From Theobroma cacao (taxonomy: Eukaryota > Streptophyta > Magnoliopsida > Malvales > Malvaceae): a stretch of 64,000 nucleotides of DNA. The notes under the pieces are model-generated. The model saw only the letters and a program-made list of their open reading frames with translations. It was not told the DNA's origin and did no database searches. Positions within the stretch are counted from its first letter, which is position 1. Every line of letters begins with the position of its first letter. The position numbers and the translations under genes were made by a program. Shown piece by piece: positions 1 to 12,596 of this stretch. The stretch is taken from assembly GCF_000208745.1 (NCBI RefSeq), contig NC_030858.1:11226454-11290453 (forward strand), in the 5' to 3' direction.

Positions 1-892
1 TACTGTTGAATATATTATGGTTGATTTCATCAAAATTATATATGGTGATGGATTATCATTGTTAATGCTATCATGTTATGTGATGGTGACTTTATGATGT
101 TGTGGTAGTTCTATTGTCACCAAAATTGATGATTGAATTGTAACAAGTACGGAATTAGATACTGCACATTATTTACTGTAATGGATGCAATTATTTGTGA
201 CAAATATAATTTATTATGACAGATTATTCTATTAATGACAGAACATATTAAGTTAGTAATAGATTTTTTAATTAGTGACAGAAATCTTTAAAAATCAGTG
301 ACAATTTTTTTTTATTAGTGACATAATTAAGTAATTCACAAATATAAGTTGTAATAGATTTAGTGACAATAGTATCTAAATAGTGACAAAAATTTGTGAA
401 AGAATTAGTGACGGATTTTTTGTGTGATAGAAATTTTTGACAAAACAATGACAATATATTCTCACATTGTAACAAATACTAGTGACAGAACCAATGACAA
501 CATTATCACTTTGTGGCAAATACTAGTGATGGAATTAGTAACAAAATAAATATCATGACATAATGTTGTGACAAAATGAGTTACAATATTTTACAATTGT
601 GACAAAATATTGTGACGGATTTAGTGACCATTTTCTTAATTTGTGACAAAATGAAGGACAAGTAGTTGCCCGAATTAACAAAAAATTGTGACAAAAATTA
701 CACTAATCTGTAACAGTAAATCCGTCACTAAATAGTAACGGATTTGAAAAAATTTGTGATAGAAGTATTAGTGAGGCAACTAACAATGTGGAAAATATTT
801 GTCACAATTTTTGTTACTAATTTCTATTTGTGACAGATTTTGGACTTTCTATGACGGAAGAATCGTCACAGAAACCGATTTTCCTGGGAGTG
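1..892. mobile_element. CACTA-type DNA transposon, right end only
   Basis: The stretch is filled with short degenerate motifs of the form TTTGTGACA, AGTGACGGA and their reverse complements, densest from about 200 to 870. This is the usual look of the subterminal repeats that CACTA (En/Spm) transposases bind. It ends at 880-892 with TTTTCCTGGGAGTG; its reverse complement CACTCCCAGGAAAA resembles CACTA termini. The next three bases, TTA (893-895), could be half of a 3-bp target duplication, but the other half lies outside the window. No coding region is visible, and the short reading frames are unrelated to any family I know. A Mutator end is the alternative, but the CACT terminus favours CACTA. 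Confidence 0.6.
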
Positions 893-1767
893 TTAGGCCA
901 TCTTTGGATCGTTTGAGCCTTTTCGAGCCTACCCTAATATATATTTATCCTTAGTAACCCCTTTTGAGCTTATTTTTCCTTTTCTTTGTATCCACATATT
1001 AGCCTAAGTCTTTTTATTTATTTCTAATTTTGAACCTTTCACTATTAAGTATTTTGATCTTTCTAAGAAATATTTTGAGCTTAAAGTTAAATTGAGGGAG
1101 AATGGTGGATTGATGAAAAAAAAAAGTGATTGGTGTAAGAAATCTACCCTTTGCTCATAGTTGTGAAAAATAAGTTTGGGGGTGTAGAAAAAAAAGAAAA
1201 AAGAAACAAAGTGTGTTGTACAAAGGAAATGTTATTTTAAGTATGGGAGTGCTATAAGGAAGAAAAAATTAAATAATTTTGAGCTTTTTATGGGTCTTAA
1301 ATTGATACAGAGCTTAGAGTGAATTTAAGCCTAAATATATCGTTTATCGTACCTTGACCCTAGCCTTACATTTCAAACCTAATAAAAACGTATTGATCTT
1401 TGAATAAGTGTTAATCTACAGTAGAGAGAGTGAGAGAGAGAGAGATGAAAAGCAAACCCATGGGATCCTAGTACTAATCTATGCTTAGACTTGGCATAAA
1501 CCAATCCGAATTGCACGATATTCTTTGCAAGAGATTATTCACACACACAGAGGAAGTCCATTTTAAAGTGAGCTTTCATTTGAATTGATGCATGAATTTG
1601 AAGATCATCAATATTTTACCTTAAGTTGGAATTGTGAGATAATTTCAGAGGAAAAATTAGGAAATCATAACTTGGTGAATTTTTACCTTTTGAAAGGTCT
1701 TTTCATTAAGTTTCTTTGTTTTCTTTTCTTTTTCTCAAGGACTAGCAAAATCTTAAGTTTGGGAGTA
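893..1767 (+). mobile_element. Gypsy-like 3' non-coding remnant with polypurine tract
   Basis: This is non-coding, with several blocks of the form TTTTGAGCCT, AAAAAAGAAAAAAG and GTGTTAAGTATGGGAG that recall the long 3' untranslated regions of Athila-like Gypsy elements. It runs into a purine-rich stretch ending AAGTTTGGGAGTA just before the TG that opens the LTR at 1768, as expected of a polypurine tract. A short GA microsatellite lies near 1426-1446. The CACTA end to the left appears to have inserted into this retrotransposon. Family assignment is by general appearance only. Confidence 0.4.
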
Positions 1768-4700
1768 TGATAATTCTATTTCATAGAATTATTTCTATCT
1801 TAAATTGTTCTTAAAAGTTAGCTAAGTTCTTGAGTTTAGGTTAAAATTTCGTTATTTCTAGTTATTTTTTCAACTACTTTATTTTTATTAAGTTATTTTA
1901 ATTTTATATTTATTTATCTTAGTTTAGTTATTATTTATTAGTTTTCATGTTTTTATAGGACTTTAAAAGGGTAAGACTCAATTTGATGAAGAAAGGTGTT
2001 TAAGGAGCTTATGCCATGTTTGTACATGTCATGGTATTTTAACCATAACTCCAACACCAGAAATCCATATGATGCAATTCTTAGACCATTAAAAAGCTAA
2101 GAGATAGAGCTACAAATTTTATGTAGATCACTTTTCCCAATCCTACCTTGAAGATGGAGAAAATCACATTGGAGTTTGATAGAGTGCAACAACCAATGAG
2201 ATGAAGACATGAGATAAAGGGAGCGTTGTGGCTTAGATGGGGTGTGCCGCAGTGTTGAAGAGGAAATTTTGAAAAATTGGCTGTAGGAAAGACAGTTATG
2301 AGGGCCAACTTAAGTTTATAATGCTCTACACTTATTCTAAGCCCATATTAAGAGTTTTTAGGCCAAAGTAGTTTAGTTTAGGGAAAATTGTTAGTTAAAA
2401 TCCTACTACGCAAGTACACTTATCGAATAGATAGTATATAAGCAAGTAGAGTATCGATCCTATAGGAAATTGATCTAAAAATTTACTAAGTATTAAAATT
2501 AGAACAAATTAATCCAAACACTCAAAATTAATTGATTAACTAAAACTAATTAACTAAAATTCAAACCAAGAAGAAAAATCAAAATAATAATAACTTGAGA
2601 AAATATCAAATCAAACAAGCCTAGGATTACAATATCCTCACACTTCATCTAAATCTTACCTTTCTTTCTTAACTTATTTCAATGGGTTGAATTGCTAACC
2701 TAGAGTCCTAAATTATTTATGAGGGTCTCCCCACTCATCTTATAAAAATATCTATTTTAACCAAAACACTATATCCCTATGTGAATTGAAGTTAAAACAG
2801 ATTCGTTAAGTTCAGGCTCTAATTTGGCTACATATGGCTTATAGGTATATCCCTATCCTATATGCAAATTAATTAATATGATCATATGCTATCCCAATTT
2901 TAGTCTACACTAAACTCCCTTTCGCAAGTTTTTTTAGGTTCCTAAATCAATTTAATTAGTGATCCGGTAATTAAAAGCATTAAGAACAAATTGTAATAAA
3001 CAATTCAAATCCCATTAAAGATAAGTAAGAAAAAGATTAAAAATTTAGATTAAATGTGAGTGCAATTGCAATCCTAGAAAAAGAAAATTAACTACTCATG
3101 ATTGTAAAGACAAGTAACATTGTATATAATTCAACCATTGAGAGTAACAAGAACAATAAAAGCCAAGGAAGAAAACAATACAATATTTGTCGCGTTGATC
3201 TCCAACTTTCAGCCTCAGCTTCTAACTTCTTCAATCTTCCAAAAGTTGTTTACCCTAATGCTCTTTAAACTATCCTATTTATACTAATAACTTAACCTAT
3301 GCTTCCTTAAGTTGACCTAGGGTTTAATTGGGCTTAAAAGTGTAATGAGAGGCCCAAAAATCAATTGTGAATCTTTACAAATTTCCATTCTTGGTACAGT
3401 ACATCCAGCCATTTTTTGACATGATTTTCTTTATATTCAATGTAGAATTGGGCAAAGTGATCTCATAAAACTTGTAACTCTATCTCTTAGCTTTCCAGTG
3501 GTCTAAGAATCGCATCATTTGGAATTCTATAGCACGAGCTATGGTCAAAACACTGAAGCATATGCAAGTAAACTTTCGGGTCTTTTAACATCTCACTTTC
3601 CAAAATTAAGCCCAATTTCTTTTAATTCCTACAAAAATTATAAAAACTAATAAATAATAACCAAATTAAAAAGAATAACATAAAATTAAAATAACTCACT
3701 TAAAAATAAACTAATTATAAAAACAACTAAAAATAAATAAATTATAATTACAAATTGAGGACTTAGCTAATATTTAATAACAAAATTGGAATAAAATAAT
3801 TCTATAAAATAGAATTATCAAAAATTAGGTTAAGTTTCAATTATAAATAGTTAGTTTAAGGAGAAGTTAGCAACACACATTGAGGAGAAATTCTAATAGA
3901 GATTCAAGAAGTTAGAAGTTGAGGCTGAAGATTGAAGCTCAAGATTGCAAAAATTTGTTTATTTTCTTCCTTGGCTTGTATTATTCTTGTTACTCTTGAT
4001 GGTTAAACTTCATATATTTTTATTTATTTTTGCAATTATGAGCAACTAAATTTCTTTTTCTAAGATTGCAATTGAACTCACGTGTAGTTTAAATTTTTAA
4101 TCTCTTTCTTGCTTATTTTCAATGGGATAGAATTATTTATTCCAATTTGTTCTTAATGCTTTTAATTGACTGGCCACTGATTAAATTAATCTAGAAACTA
4201 AACAAACTTGGGGAATGGACTTTAGTGTAAGCTAAAGTTGGAATAGCATATGATCATATTTACTTAATTAGATGAATAAATTGATTTGTGTATAGAATAG
4301 AAATATACCTATATGTCATATGTAGCTAGTATTAGAGGATGAACTTAATGGGTCTATTATAATTTCAATTCACATAGGAATATAGTGTTTTGGTTAAAGT
4401 AGATATTTTTTTTAAGAGACTAGGGAGAGCATTATAAATAACTAAGGACTCTGGGTTAGCAATTCAATCCTTTGGATTAAGTTAAGAGAGAAAAGTAAGA
4501 TTTAGATGACATGTGAGGGATATTGTAATCTTAGGCTTTTCACATTTGATTTTTATTCAATTATCTATTTGTTTTGATTTTTAATTAGTGTTAATTAGTT
4601 TAGTTTTTGTTGATTAATTTTTAGTTAATTTAGCTATCCAAATTTTAATTGTTTGAATAAAACTAAATTATTTTAATTTTAGTACCTAGTAAATTTTTAG

Positions 4701-4787
4701 AACAATTCTCTAAGGGATTGATACTCTACTTTCTAATATACTATCTGTTTAATACATATACCTTCGTAGGTAGAATTTTAACTATCA
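1768..4787 (+). mobile_element. LTR of a Gypsy-like retrotransposon, split in two
   Basis: The LTR begins TGATAATTCT at 1768 and ends AACTATCA at 4787, so its ends form the short inverted repeat TGATA/TATCA. It is interrupted between 2388 and 3821 by an inverted copy of the same LTR. Removing that insert restores one LTR of roughly 1.58 kb. Its right-hand part carries a promoter-like TTATAAATAG at 3841-3850, matching the TATA region at the same place in the inverted copy. The upstream polypurine tract suggests it is a 3' LTR. No internal coding region of this element remains in the window. Confidence 0.75.
2389..3820 (-). mobile_element. Solo LTR inserted, inverted, into an LTR of its own family
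   Basis: Read on the minus strand it starts TGATAATTCTATTTTATAG at 3820 and ends near 2389. It aligns by eye along its whole length with the surrounding plus-strand LTR (1768-2388 joined to 3821-4787). Examples are the shared block AGCTAAGAGATAGAG and the mirrored regions around 2480/4720 and 2640/4510. It is flanked by a perfect 5-bp direct repeat AAAAT (2384-2388 and 3821-3825), the usual LTR-retrotransposon target duplication. The TATA-like motif lies at 3276-3283 on the minus strand. There is no internal domain, so this is a solo LTR left by recombination. Confidence 0.85.
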
Positions 4788-4807
4788 GATTCCCCAAGGG
4801 AATGCTT

Positions 4808-4910
4808 AAAGCTTGGTGGACAAAACAAGGTGGTGTTTGTTTTGTTTACCACTTCTTTAAAGCTTGGCGAATAAAACAAGGTGGCCTTTGTTTTGTCTGC
4901 CACCTCCTTT
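4808..4910 (+). repeat. Tandem pair of hairpin-forming ~51-bp units
   Basis: Two consecutive units begin AAAGCTTGG at 4808 and 4859. Each holds a near-perfect inverted repeat: unit 1 pairs GTGGACAAAACAA with TTGTTTTGTTTACCAC, and unit 2 keeps the same arms with compensating changes (ATAAAACAA / TTGTTTTGTCTGCC). They lie 20 bp beyond the end of the split LTR. Function unknown; they may be a remnant of a small foldback element. Confidence 0.6.
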
Positions 4911-5640
4911 CATTCATCATTTCACTTTTTTTATACTATATATATATATATATCTATCTATGCGTAATTTAAAGATGAGTTAATTGCTCACCGGTCCTTT
5001 AAAATTTTCTTTATATTCAATTTGATCTTTCAACTTTTTACTAATTACAACTTTACCCTTTAACTTTTCATTATTTACAATTCCAACCCTCAGCATTTTA
5101 TTTTCTTTTCATTTTAGTCCTCCAAAAATAGAGGTATACCTCACAGTACAAAGATATTAAGTATTATCTTTGAAACCTTTAAAACCACAACTTTAATGCC
5201 CAGAACACTTCTACTTGTAGAATACTAAATCAAACTTTTTCAACATCTCTTTCAATTCCACTTAGCAAATGAGCTTAAGCGCCTCTACACTTAACTTGAA
5301 ATCCATTCTCTCCTTTATACTTAGTGTATGATAGAGACTGTCCTAGAATTTTGAGAATCGGGATGTTACAATTACATTTTCCTCATTCTTTTATTAAGAA
5401 AATTCATTACTACTAACCTTTCTATTGCCTTGACTTTAGTTTCCTATTACCATTCCCTACTTCTTTCCCAAAAATGAGTCACATGACTCATGTCCCCATA
5501 GTTTGCAATGTACTTAATTTGCGATTAAAAAGTCATATCCCATTTAGTTCCTACACTGCTCTTTTAGCTTTTGTTTCATGTTCGAATCGAACCTCTTTCT
5601 TGCTTTACTCCTTCTCTACATTATAAAGTCATCTATCACC
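4911..5640. other. Non-coding spacer, no gene seen
   Basis: The stretch is AT-rich and has stops in all frames. It contains a short TA microsatellite near 4937-4952 and a few near-repeats of the type ATTACAACTTTACCCTTTAAC between 5000 and 5110 of the kind common in old plant repeats. It ends at the start of the Copia 5' LTR. The last five bases, TCACC (5636-5640), are the left flank of that element. Confidence 0.5.
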
Positions 5641-6397
5641 TGTGGTGTATTTCTAAAATAAAAGGATTGTCTTTTAATGTGGAAAGCTATCTTAACTCCA
5701 AGGTTATGTCGCACAGTGTGAGTATTGGATTTGTAGGTGAGTTTTTCATGTGAATAGTTATGTCTTTTAGAAAAGTGACATGTTGGAAAATCACCTCTAA
5801 ATCCAAAGGCTATGAGATAATTGAAAAACATCATAGCTCAAGAGTTTGGATATGAAAAGATAACTTTGCATATTGTAGCTCAAAGATTATGTCTTGTGGA
5901 ATAAATGGTTCATAAGGTGCTTATTGAAATAATACATTTATCCGAAGGATTATGTCTTGCAAAATGCAAAAGTGTCTTGAAGACAAAGAGATGCCTTGAT
6001 GAAAGGATTGTGTCCATAAGAAAAGACACTTGCAAGCCTATATAAAGGACTTGCTGCCAACCATTTTGATACACCAAAAACAAATAAGACAAAAGCAAAA
6101 AAATAAAGAGCAAGAGAAGTGTTATGTTTTGAAAATAAATATAAACATTTAAGCTCCCATTATCTACGAAAGGAGTCCAAATTCCTTATAATCTACTTGC
6201 TATAAAAAGTATGCACTAAGGTCAAACAACTTTGCAAACCCTCGAGTGTATCTAGCAGTTAACTCTCGTAAAGTGCAAAGACAAAGTTAGATTTTAGCTT
6301 TGTTGAATCACTAAGACTATTTGCATAATTCCTTTTTTGCATACTGAGTGGTGGAGGCAAAATAAGTCTTTAAAATAGCGTCTATTGAAAGGTTCTC

Positions 6398-9273
6398 TGT
6401 CACGACCCGGAACCTCCCTCGGGCCCATGACAACCGCCGCGACGTCCCGATTGATACTCATTACCCGGAATACCAATCGGAACCCAGCAAGGCTTACATA
6501 TCAGTTTTAAACAATTTTCAGTCGTTTCCAGCTCAAGTAAATTAAAAGACAAAAATACAGCATTTTTATATAAAACAATATTTATAGAAACACGTGTAAG
6601 TAATCTTTTGTAACTTAAAAGTAAAATAAATTCATGCATACAATAATTTACAAAATTATAATGTACAATAATAATTACAATGACAAGTGGCTCATAAATA
6701 CACCAAGTGTTGGCGATAGAAACCTACTATCTGTCAGATAGAGGGGTTAATTGGAATTCTCGACAAAATCGGGTATCTACAAGCTACCACAGGCCTGAAA
6801 TATTTGGAAAGGAGGTGGGTGAGATTTTGCAATCCCAATGAGTAAACAGATATTATCATAAATATCTAAAGGCGAGTAACATGGAGGCAAGTTTAAACAA
6901 CAAATTACAAACCATTTCATAAAGTTTTCAATTTATTCATTAAACCATAAAATATTTGTAATTTACCAAAATAGTTCTTAAGGCTTATGACTTTTATTAA
7001 AACAAGGCTCAAGCCAAAACTAATCCTCGGGGATACCTTGGCCGAGGCATCTAATCGAGTCCGCTAAGGTAGTTATGATAATTACATATGAAATACATTT
7101 TTATTTTAAAAACAAGCCATTCCTTGGCGTTGGCCGAGTTACACATTCACGTGGGGGTTCGACGTGAAGTGAGCTCCAATACTACCTCGGGAGTTACCCT
7201 CCCCGCCTCTACAACCAGAGTAATTATGTAACCAGGTTTATCGTGCACCTCTAATAGGCAGTCCATGGAAACTCGTCACTGTAGTGACTAAACCCACCAA
7301 TTTTAATAAAATTTCGACAGTATAACGTGGCTTTTATTTATTTACCCAGCCTGCATAGTAAAAACAACTTACATAAATCCCCAATGCAATTTATCAAATA
7401 TAGTCACATATACTCATATTTCATAAGCCATTCATAGGAAAATATATATTTCAAAATAATTGACAGCCTCCAATTACTCAATTTAATAATCAACACAATA
7501 TATTTTTATTTGTCACATTTATTTCTAAAATATCAAAAATCTCGTTTTAATCTCGTTTTCATTTCATAAAATACATAAAGAGCATTTAAAAATAAATTCT
7601 AGATAATTTACAATAATAATAGGTTTACTCACTGTTTGTAAAAATTACCTGATTTTTAGATGCCCCGATCACTGTTCGTCGGGTACGACTTCCTTGCCTT
7701 TACTTGAAGGCTCTCCTCCTAAACACATTGCAAAATTTACCCAATTCACCACATTGATGTTAAATCTCTATATAATTGACTTAAATCCTATACTAATGCA
7801 TGGTATGAAATGCAATAGCCTAAAACGGCTTAAACGCGGTATTAACCTATTTTTGGCACTTTACCCGATAAATTGCTAACGCGCTCTATTTTAGCTCTAA
7901 ATTGTCCCATTTTCTCTTCAACATTTCTAACCATTAAATGTCAGCCAATAACTCACTAAAATCACCAAAATCAGCTCACTTTCTTCCTTGAAAAATTCGG
8001 CCAAAAATGGGACATTAACTAGGTAAATTTTCCACTTTGTTTTTCTATCACATTTAACCATTTTTCATCATTTTCTCTTCATTTCTCTTAGAATAAAAAT
8101 CAGTTCTTCATCATTGTACATCATTGAAGATTCAGCCAAGGGTGGGTATTGTGAAAATTTCATGCTTTCTTGCCCAATTAGATTTCTATACACATTTAAC
8201 TAACTAAAACTATCAATTTAACTAAAAATCAAAACATAAAAATTTCAAATTCCTCCCCCTTGAATTTTGTCCAGCCCTTGATATCACTTTTTGATCTCTC
8301 TCCTCAAGCATGCTAAATGGAAACAAAGGCATAAGAAAGGTAGAAATCAAGCTAAAGTCAAAAAATCTTACCGTTAGACGCGTAAACGGTCGAAAAACGC
8401 GATTTCCCCTTTAAATTTTCTAGTTTTCCTTTGGTTTTTCTCTTTTCTTCCTTTCCTCTCTATTTTCTCTCTTGTTCTTTCCTTATGGCCGGCCAGCACT
8501 TAATATGAGGTTTAAATGGGCTGACTTTTCATTAAAATAATATTAAATCATTAAAAAGTGCCATGTGTCACTTTCCCATTGGCCCGTTTCAAAATTTCAT
8601 CCATTTGTTTCCAAATTTTCACCATACACTTGTCCCAAATATCCATAGCTTAGATAAAATTCTCAGACTTATCCAAAGTCTTAGTGGAGTAATTTTTGAA
8701 ATTTACACTTTTGCCCTTGGAAAAGTGAAAAATTACACTTTTGCCCAAAAAACTGAAAAATTACCCATAGACATATTTTTCATCCCTTATACTCATACCA
8801 TTCTCCGATTTGTCAAATTTGATCTAAATTCTCTCAAAATCTCAAATTTTATTCGCGGGTGGTAAAATTACGATTTTACCCCTACACTCCAAAAATCACC
8901 AGAATTAAAATTTTTCACTTCCTATCATTAAATTATACTCCAAATAGTTAATCTTGGTAAAAAATTTCACTCCATTATCAAATTATTATCTTAGGTAGCA
9001 AAATGACGATTTTACCCCTGAACATCAAAATTTTCAATTTTTTCCCAAATGAACCCTCGAACTCCGAACAATCATTTTTAGTTATTCCTGGACTGTAAAA
9101 TATTAAATTTCATCCTACGATTCCTATTTGAACTAGTTTGAGGTTAAATCATCTCAAGTGTACCGTTAGTTATAATACCGATTTTCGTCTATTCTTAGAA
9201 ACTTTCCTAGCGTAATAACATGTTACTCAGTGCATGTATGTCATGACATGTATTTATAGGGTCGGGTTTTACA
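6398..9273. mobile_element. Solo LTR of a large-LTR family, copy 1
   Basis: It begins TGTCACGACCCGGAAC and ends GGTCGGGTTTTACA, so it has TG..CA ends and the inverted pair CGACCC/GGGTCG. It sits inside the 5' LTR of the Copia element and is flanked by a perfect 5-bp repeat TTCTC (6393-6397 and 9274-9278). At 2876 bp it is long for an LTR and carries no coding region. A homologous copy lies at 30288-33246; both share the blocks CAACCGCCGCG near the left end and CCCAATGAGTAAACAGA near base 430 of the repeat. Superfamily is probably Gypsy; the internal region that would prove it is absent. Confidence 0.85.
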
Positions 9274-9371
9274 TTCTCTTTGAAGTCAATTTCATTGATT
9301 CCTTGAATTCTATCTAAACCCCATTTGCATAATAATTTTAAGACTTATTTTTTGTGGTGTTGGAATTCAAA

Positions 9372-10039
9372 ATGACTTCATTGAAAGCAATAGCTACCAA
9401 CATTATCAAATTGGACCATTTTGAAGAAAAATCTATGGACAATATTCATTTGTAGCAAAATGGTTCTACATCATATTATAAGATAAGGTTTCTTTCTTTA
9501 CTTGATATGAATCACATTGTGTGTGATATGCATAGTAAATGCATATTGGTTGGAAAAAAGTATTTTATCACATCTATAAATGATTGTTTTGTTATGAATC
9601 AATTTCATGAGCTTGAATGCATGCTTAATAGCTTGAAGTTATATAATATGAATAAAGCTATTGTTGTGTCTTCTATAATTAACAAATTTCCCATCACATG
9701 GAAAGACACTAAGAAAACTCTAAAATATAGAAAAAGGAAATGTCTCTCGAGGACTTTATTAATCATCTTCGTATAGAAAAAGATTATTGCAAACAAGAAG
9801 AAATCAAGCAAAACAAAACAGAAAAAGATTATAATAGATAGAATCTTGAGACTTCAAAAGTCTATATGATGGAACACAAACCATCAAACAAGACGATTTC
9901 TTACACCAAAAGAAAAAATTCGACTGGTATGAATGACAAAAGTCATGAGATCAAAAGGAACAAAAGAGGTCCATGTTTCCATTGTAACAAACTTGGACAC
10001 TTCAAGACAGAATATAGACTTTTGAAATACAAGACATAA
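9372..10039 (+). pseudogene. Copia gag, broken
   Basis: This is the capsid-region gene of the Copia element, just downstream of the 5' LTR. It opens at an ATG at 9372 (MTSLKAIATN) and reads as a Copia gag with stops after about 30 codons. The best open piece is at 9507-9776. A nucleic-acid-binding zinc knuckle is visible at about 9974-10015 as CFHCNKLGHFKTEY; the last cysteine of the CCHC set has become tyrosine. The frame is then stopped just before the protease. It would be non-functional. Confidence 0.75.
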
Positions 10040-12448
10040 GGAGTGAACAACGACAAGTTTGTTGTTGTGATTTCCAAAGTCAATATTCTTCAAGATGATG
10101 GAGCATGGTGGATGGACACTGGTGCAACTAAGCATGCATGTAAAGACAAGAGTTTTTTCAAGTCTTTAGAAGCAGTTAATGATGGAACCGTGTTGTACAT
10201 GGAAAATTCCTCCACCACCAAGTGAAAGGAAAAGGCATAGTGGAACTCATGTTTACTATTGGAAAAGTATTTGTACTAAACAATGTCTATTATTTACTAG
10301 AAGTTAGAATGAATCTTGTGTTCGGTGGCTTTTTGAATAAGTATGGCTTCAAATTAGTAATTAAGGTAGATAAGTTCATCTTTATAAAAGGTGGACAATA
10401 TGTGGGAAATGGATACATCTATGAAGACATGTTCAAGCTTAATATTAATAAAAATGTTATTAGTTCTACTTGTATTGATGCTTCATTTAATGTTTATGAT
10501 AGTGAAGTAGCATTGTCTAATCTATGGCATAATAGATTAGGTCATGCCCATTATAAAGAATGCATGATATGGCTAAATTAGAGTCGATACCTAATATTGA
10601 TGGAAATAGTTATATGTGTGAGACATGCATGGTTACTAAATCACAAGAAGCTCATTTCCTAAGGTAGAAAGAAACTCTAAATTGCTTGCATTAATACATT
10701 CCAATGTTTGTGACATGCATCATATTCCATCTATTGGTGAAAAGAAATACTTTATAACATTTACATATGACTTCTTTAGATCTTTCTATGTTTACTTATT
10801 GCATGCTAAAGATGAAGTAATGGAGTTGTTTAGAATCTATAACAATGAAATTGAATTACACTGTGAATTGCTTACCAAATGTTTACAAAGTGATAAAAAA
10901 GGTGAATATAATGATCCCAAGTATTTCGAGTCCACTAGTATTATCATGAAATTATCACTCAATGCACACTGAAACAAAATGGTGTAGCAGAACATAAGAA
11001 TCGAGTTCTTATGGAAATGGTCAATGCTTTGCTTTCTAAATCAGGTTTGGGAAAAGGATGCTGGGGCGAAACGTTATTAATGACTTACCATATATTAAAT
11101 ATAATCCCAAACAAAAGGAGTAAAACTACTCCTTATGAGCTATGAAAAATAAGAAAGCCAAATTTTAATTATTTAAGAGTTTAGGGATGTCAAGCCATAC
11201 TAAAAGTTCAAGTGCCAAGGAAAAGGAAATTGGGTGAAGGAGAAATTGAATGTATATTCATAGGATATGTTGAACATAGTAAAGCATATCATTTCATGGT
11301 GATAGAAACCAATGATTCATATTCCATTAATACAGTCATAGAGTTAAGGGATGCAATCTTTGAATAAATAAGGTTCAATTCAATTCCAAGACCCAAAGAA
11401 CTAGTAAAGAAAAATGATAAACTTCTAGAAAATGGTGAGGAAACTATTGAGCTTCAAAGAAGCAAAAGAATTAGAAATGCAAAGACATATGGATCCAATT
11501 TCTTCATGTACTTAGTAGAAGGTACAAGAGAAGAAACATGTGAACACTTACCTTGCTGTTTTAATGCATAGGGTGAGGGTGATCGTCAAACTTATGAGAA
11601 GTCAATGAGGTCTCGAGATGCTTCCTTTTAGAGAAGAGCAATACAAGATGAGATGCACTCAATAATGGGAAACAAAACTTGGAAATTAGTAGACTTTCCA
11701 CTAGGTTCCAAGCCAATAGGCTATAAATAAATTTTCAAAATGAAAATAAAAGTTTACGAAATTGTAGATAAGTTTAGAGCAAGACTAGTTACCAAGGGCT
11801 TTAAATAAATGGAAGGTGCTGATTATTTTGATACATATGCATCGGTAGCAAGAATAGCTACAATTAAAGTGCTTATGGCATTTGCATCAATTCATAAGAT
11901 GGTAATTCACCAAATGGATGTTAAAACAACATTCCTAAATGGTGAATTAGATGAAAAGGTATACATGGAACAACTTGAAGGGTTTGTCTTTTTTGATCAA
12001 GAAAAAAAGTGTGTGAGCTTGTAAAGTCCTTGTAGGATTAAAACAAGCATCTAAGCAATGGCATCAAAAGTTTGATGAGGTTGTACGAGCTAATGGCTAC
12101 AAAATCAATTAATCTAACAAATGTGTCTATAGTAAGTTCCATAATGATAAAGGTGTCATCATTTGTCTATATGTGGATGACATGTTAATCTTTGGTACTA
12201 ATTTAGAACAAGTGGAGGACACATAAAGGTTGTTGTCAAAGAATTTTGGCATCAAAGATATAGGTGCGATGGATGTTGTTCTTGGTATAAGAATAATGAG
12301 AGACAATAATGGCCTAACATTGTCTCAATCTTATTACATTGAAAAGATTGTAATGAACTATAAAAAGTCAGATTGTACGTCAATATTGACACCTTATGAT
12401 TTTAATCTAAGGCTAGTACCCAACAAAGATAAGCCAATAACACACTAG
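10040..12448 (+). pseudogene. Copia pol (protease, integrase, reverse transcriptase), broken
   Basis: The order of domains is the Copia order. The aspartic protease shows WWMDTGATKHAC at about 10110, with the DTGA active site. A pre-integrase motif LWHNRLGHAHYKE follows near 10520. The integrase core spans about 10680-11100, including QNGVAEHKNRVLMEM near 10978. Reverse transcriptase spans about 11640-12440 with QMDVKTTFLNGELDEKVYM near 11911 and the catalytic YVDDM near 12172. There are at least eight in-frame stops or shifts, for example at 10225, 10579, 11145 and 12022. The RNase H domain expected after 12448 is not there; the polypurine tract follows within 150 bp, so the 3' end was deleted. 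Confidence 0.85.
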
Positions 12449-12596
12449 TCAAATGAAAAATTGATGGAATACTTGGTCAACCATTCAATTTAGACTAAAA
12501 CCAAACACACTCATTAAGTGAAGATTCAAATTAGTGGGATACGTTTATTTATGCACAAGATTCCCAAAGTTATTGGTATTTGAAAATTTTGAAAAT

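Noticed and set aside
2081..2308. 75-codon minus-strand frame in the LTR
   Set aside because: It lies entirely in LTR sequence whose inverted copy at 3340-3600 does not conserve the frame.
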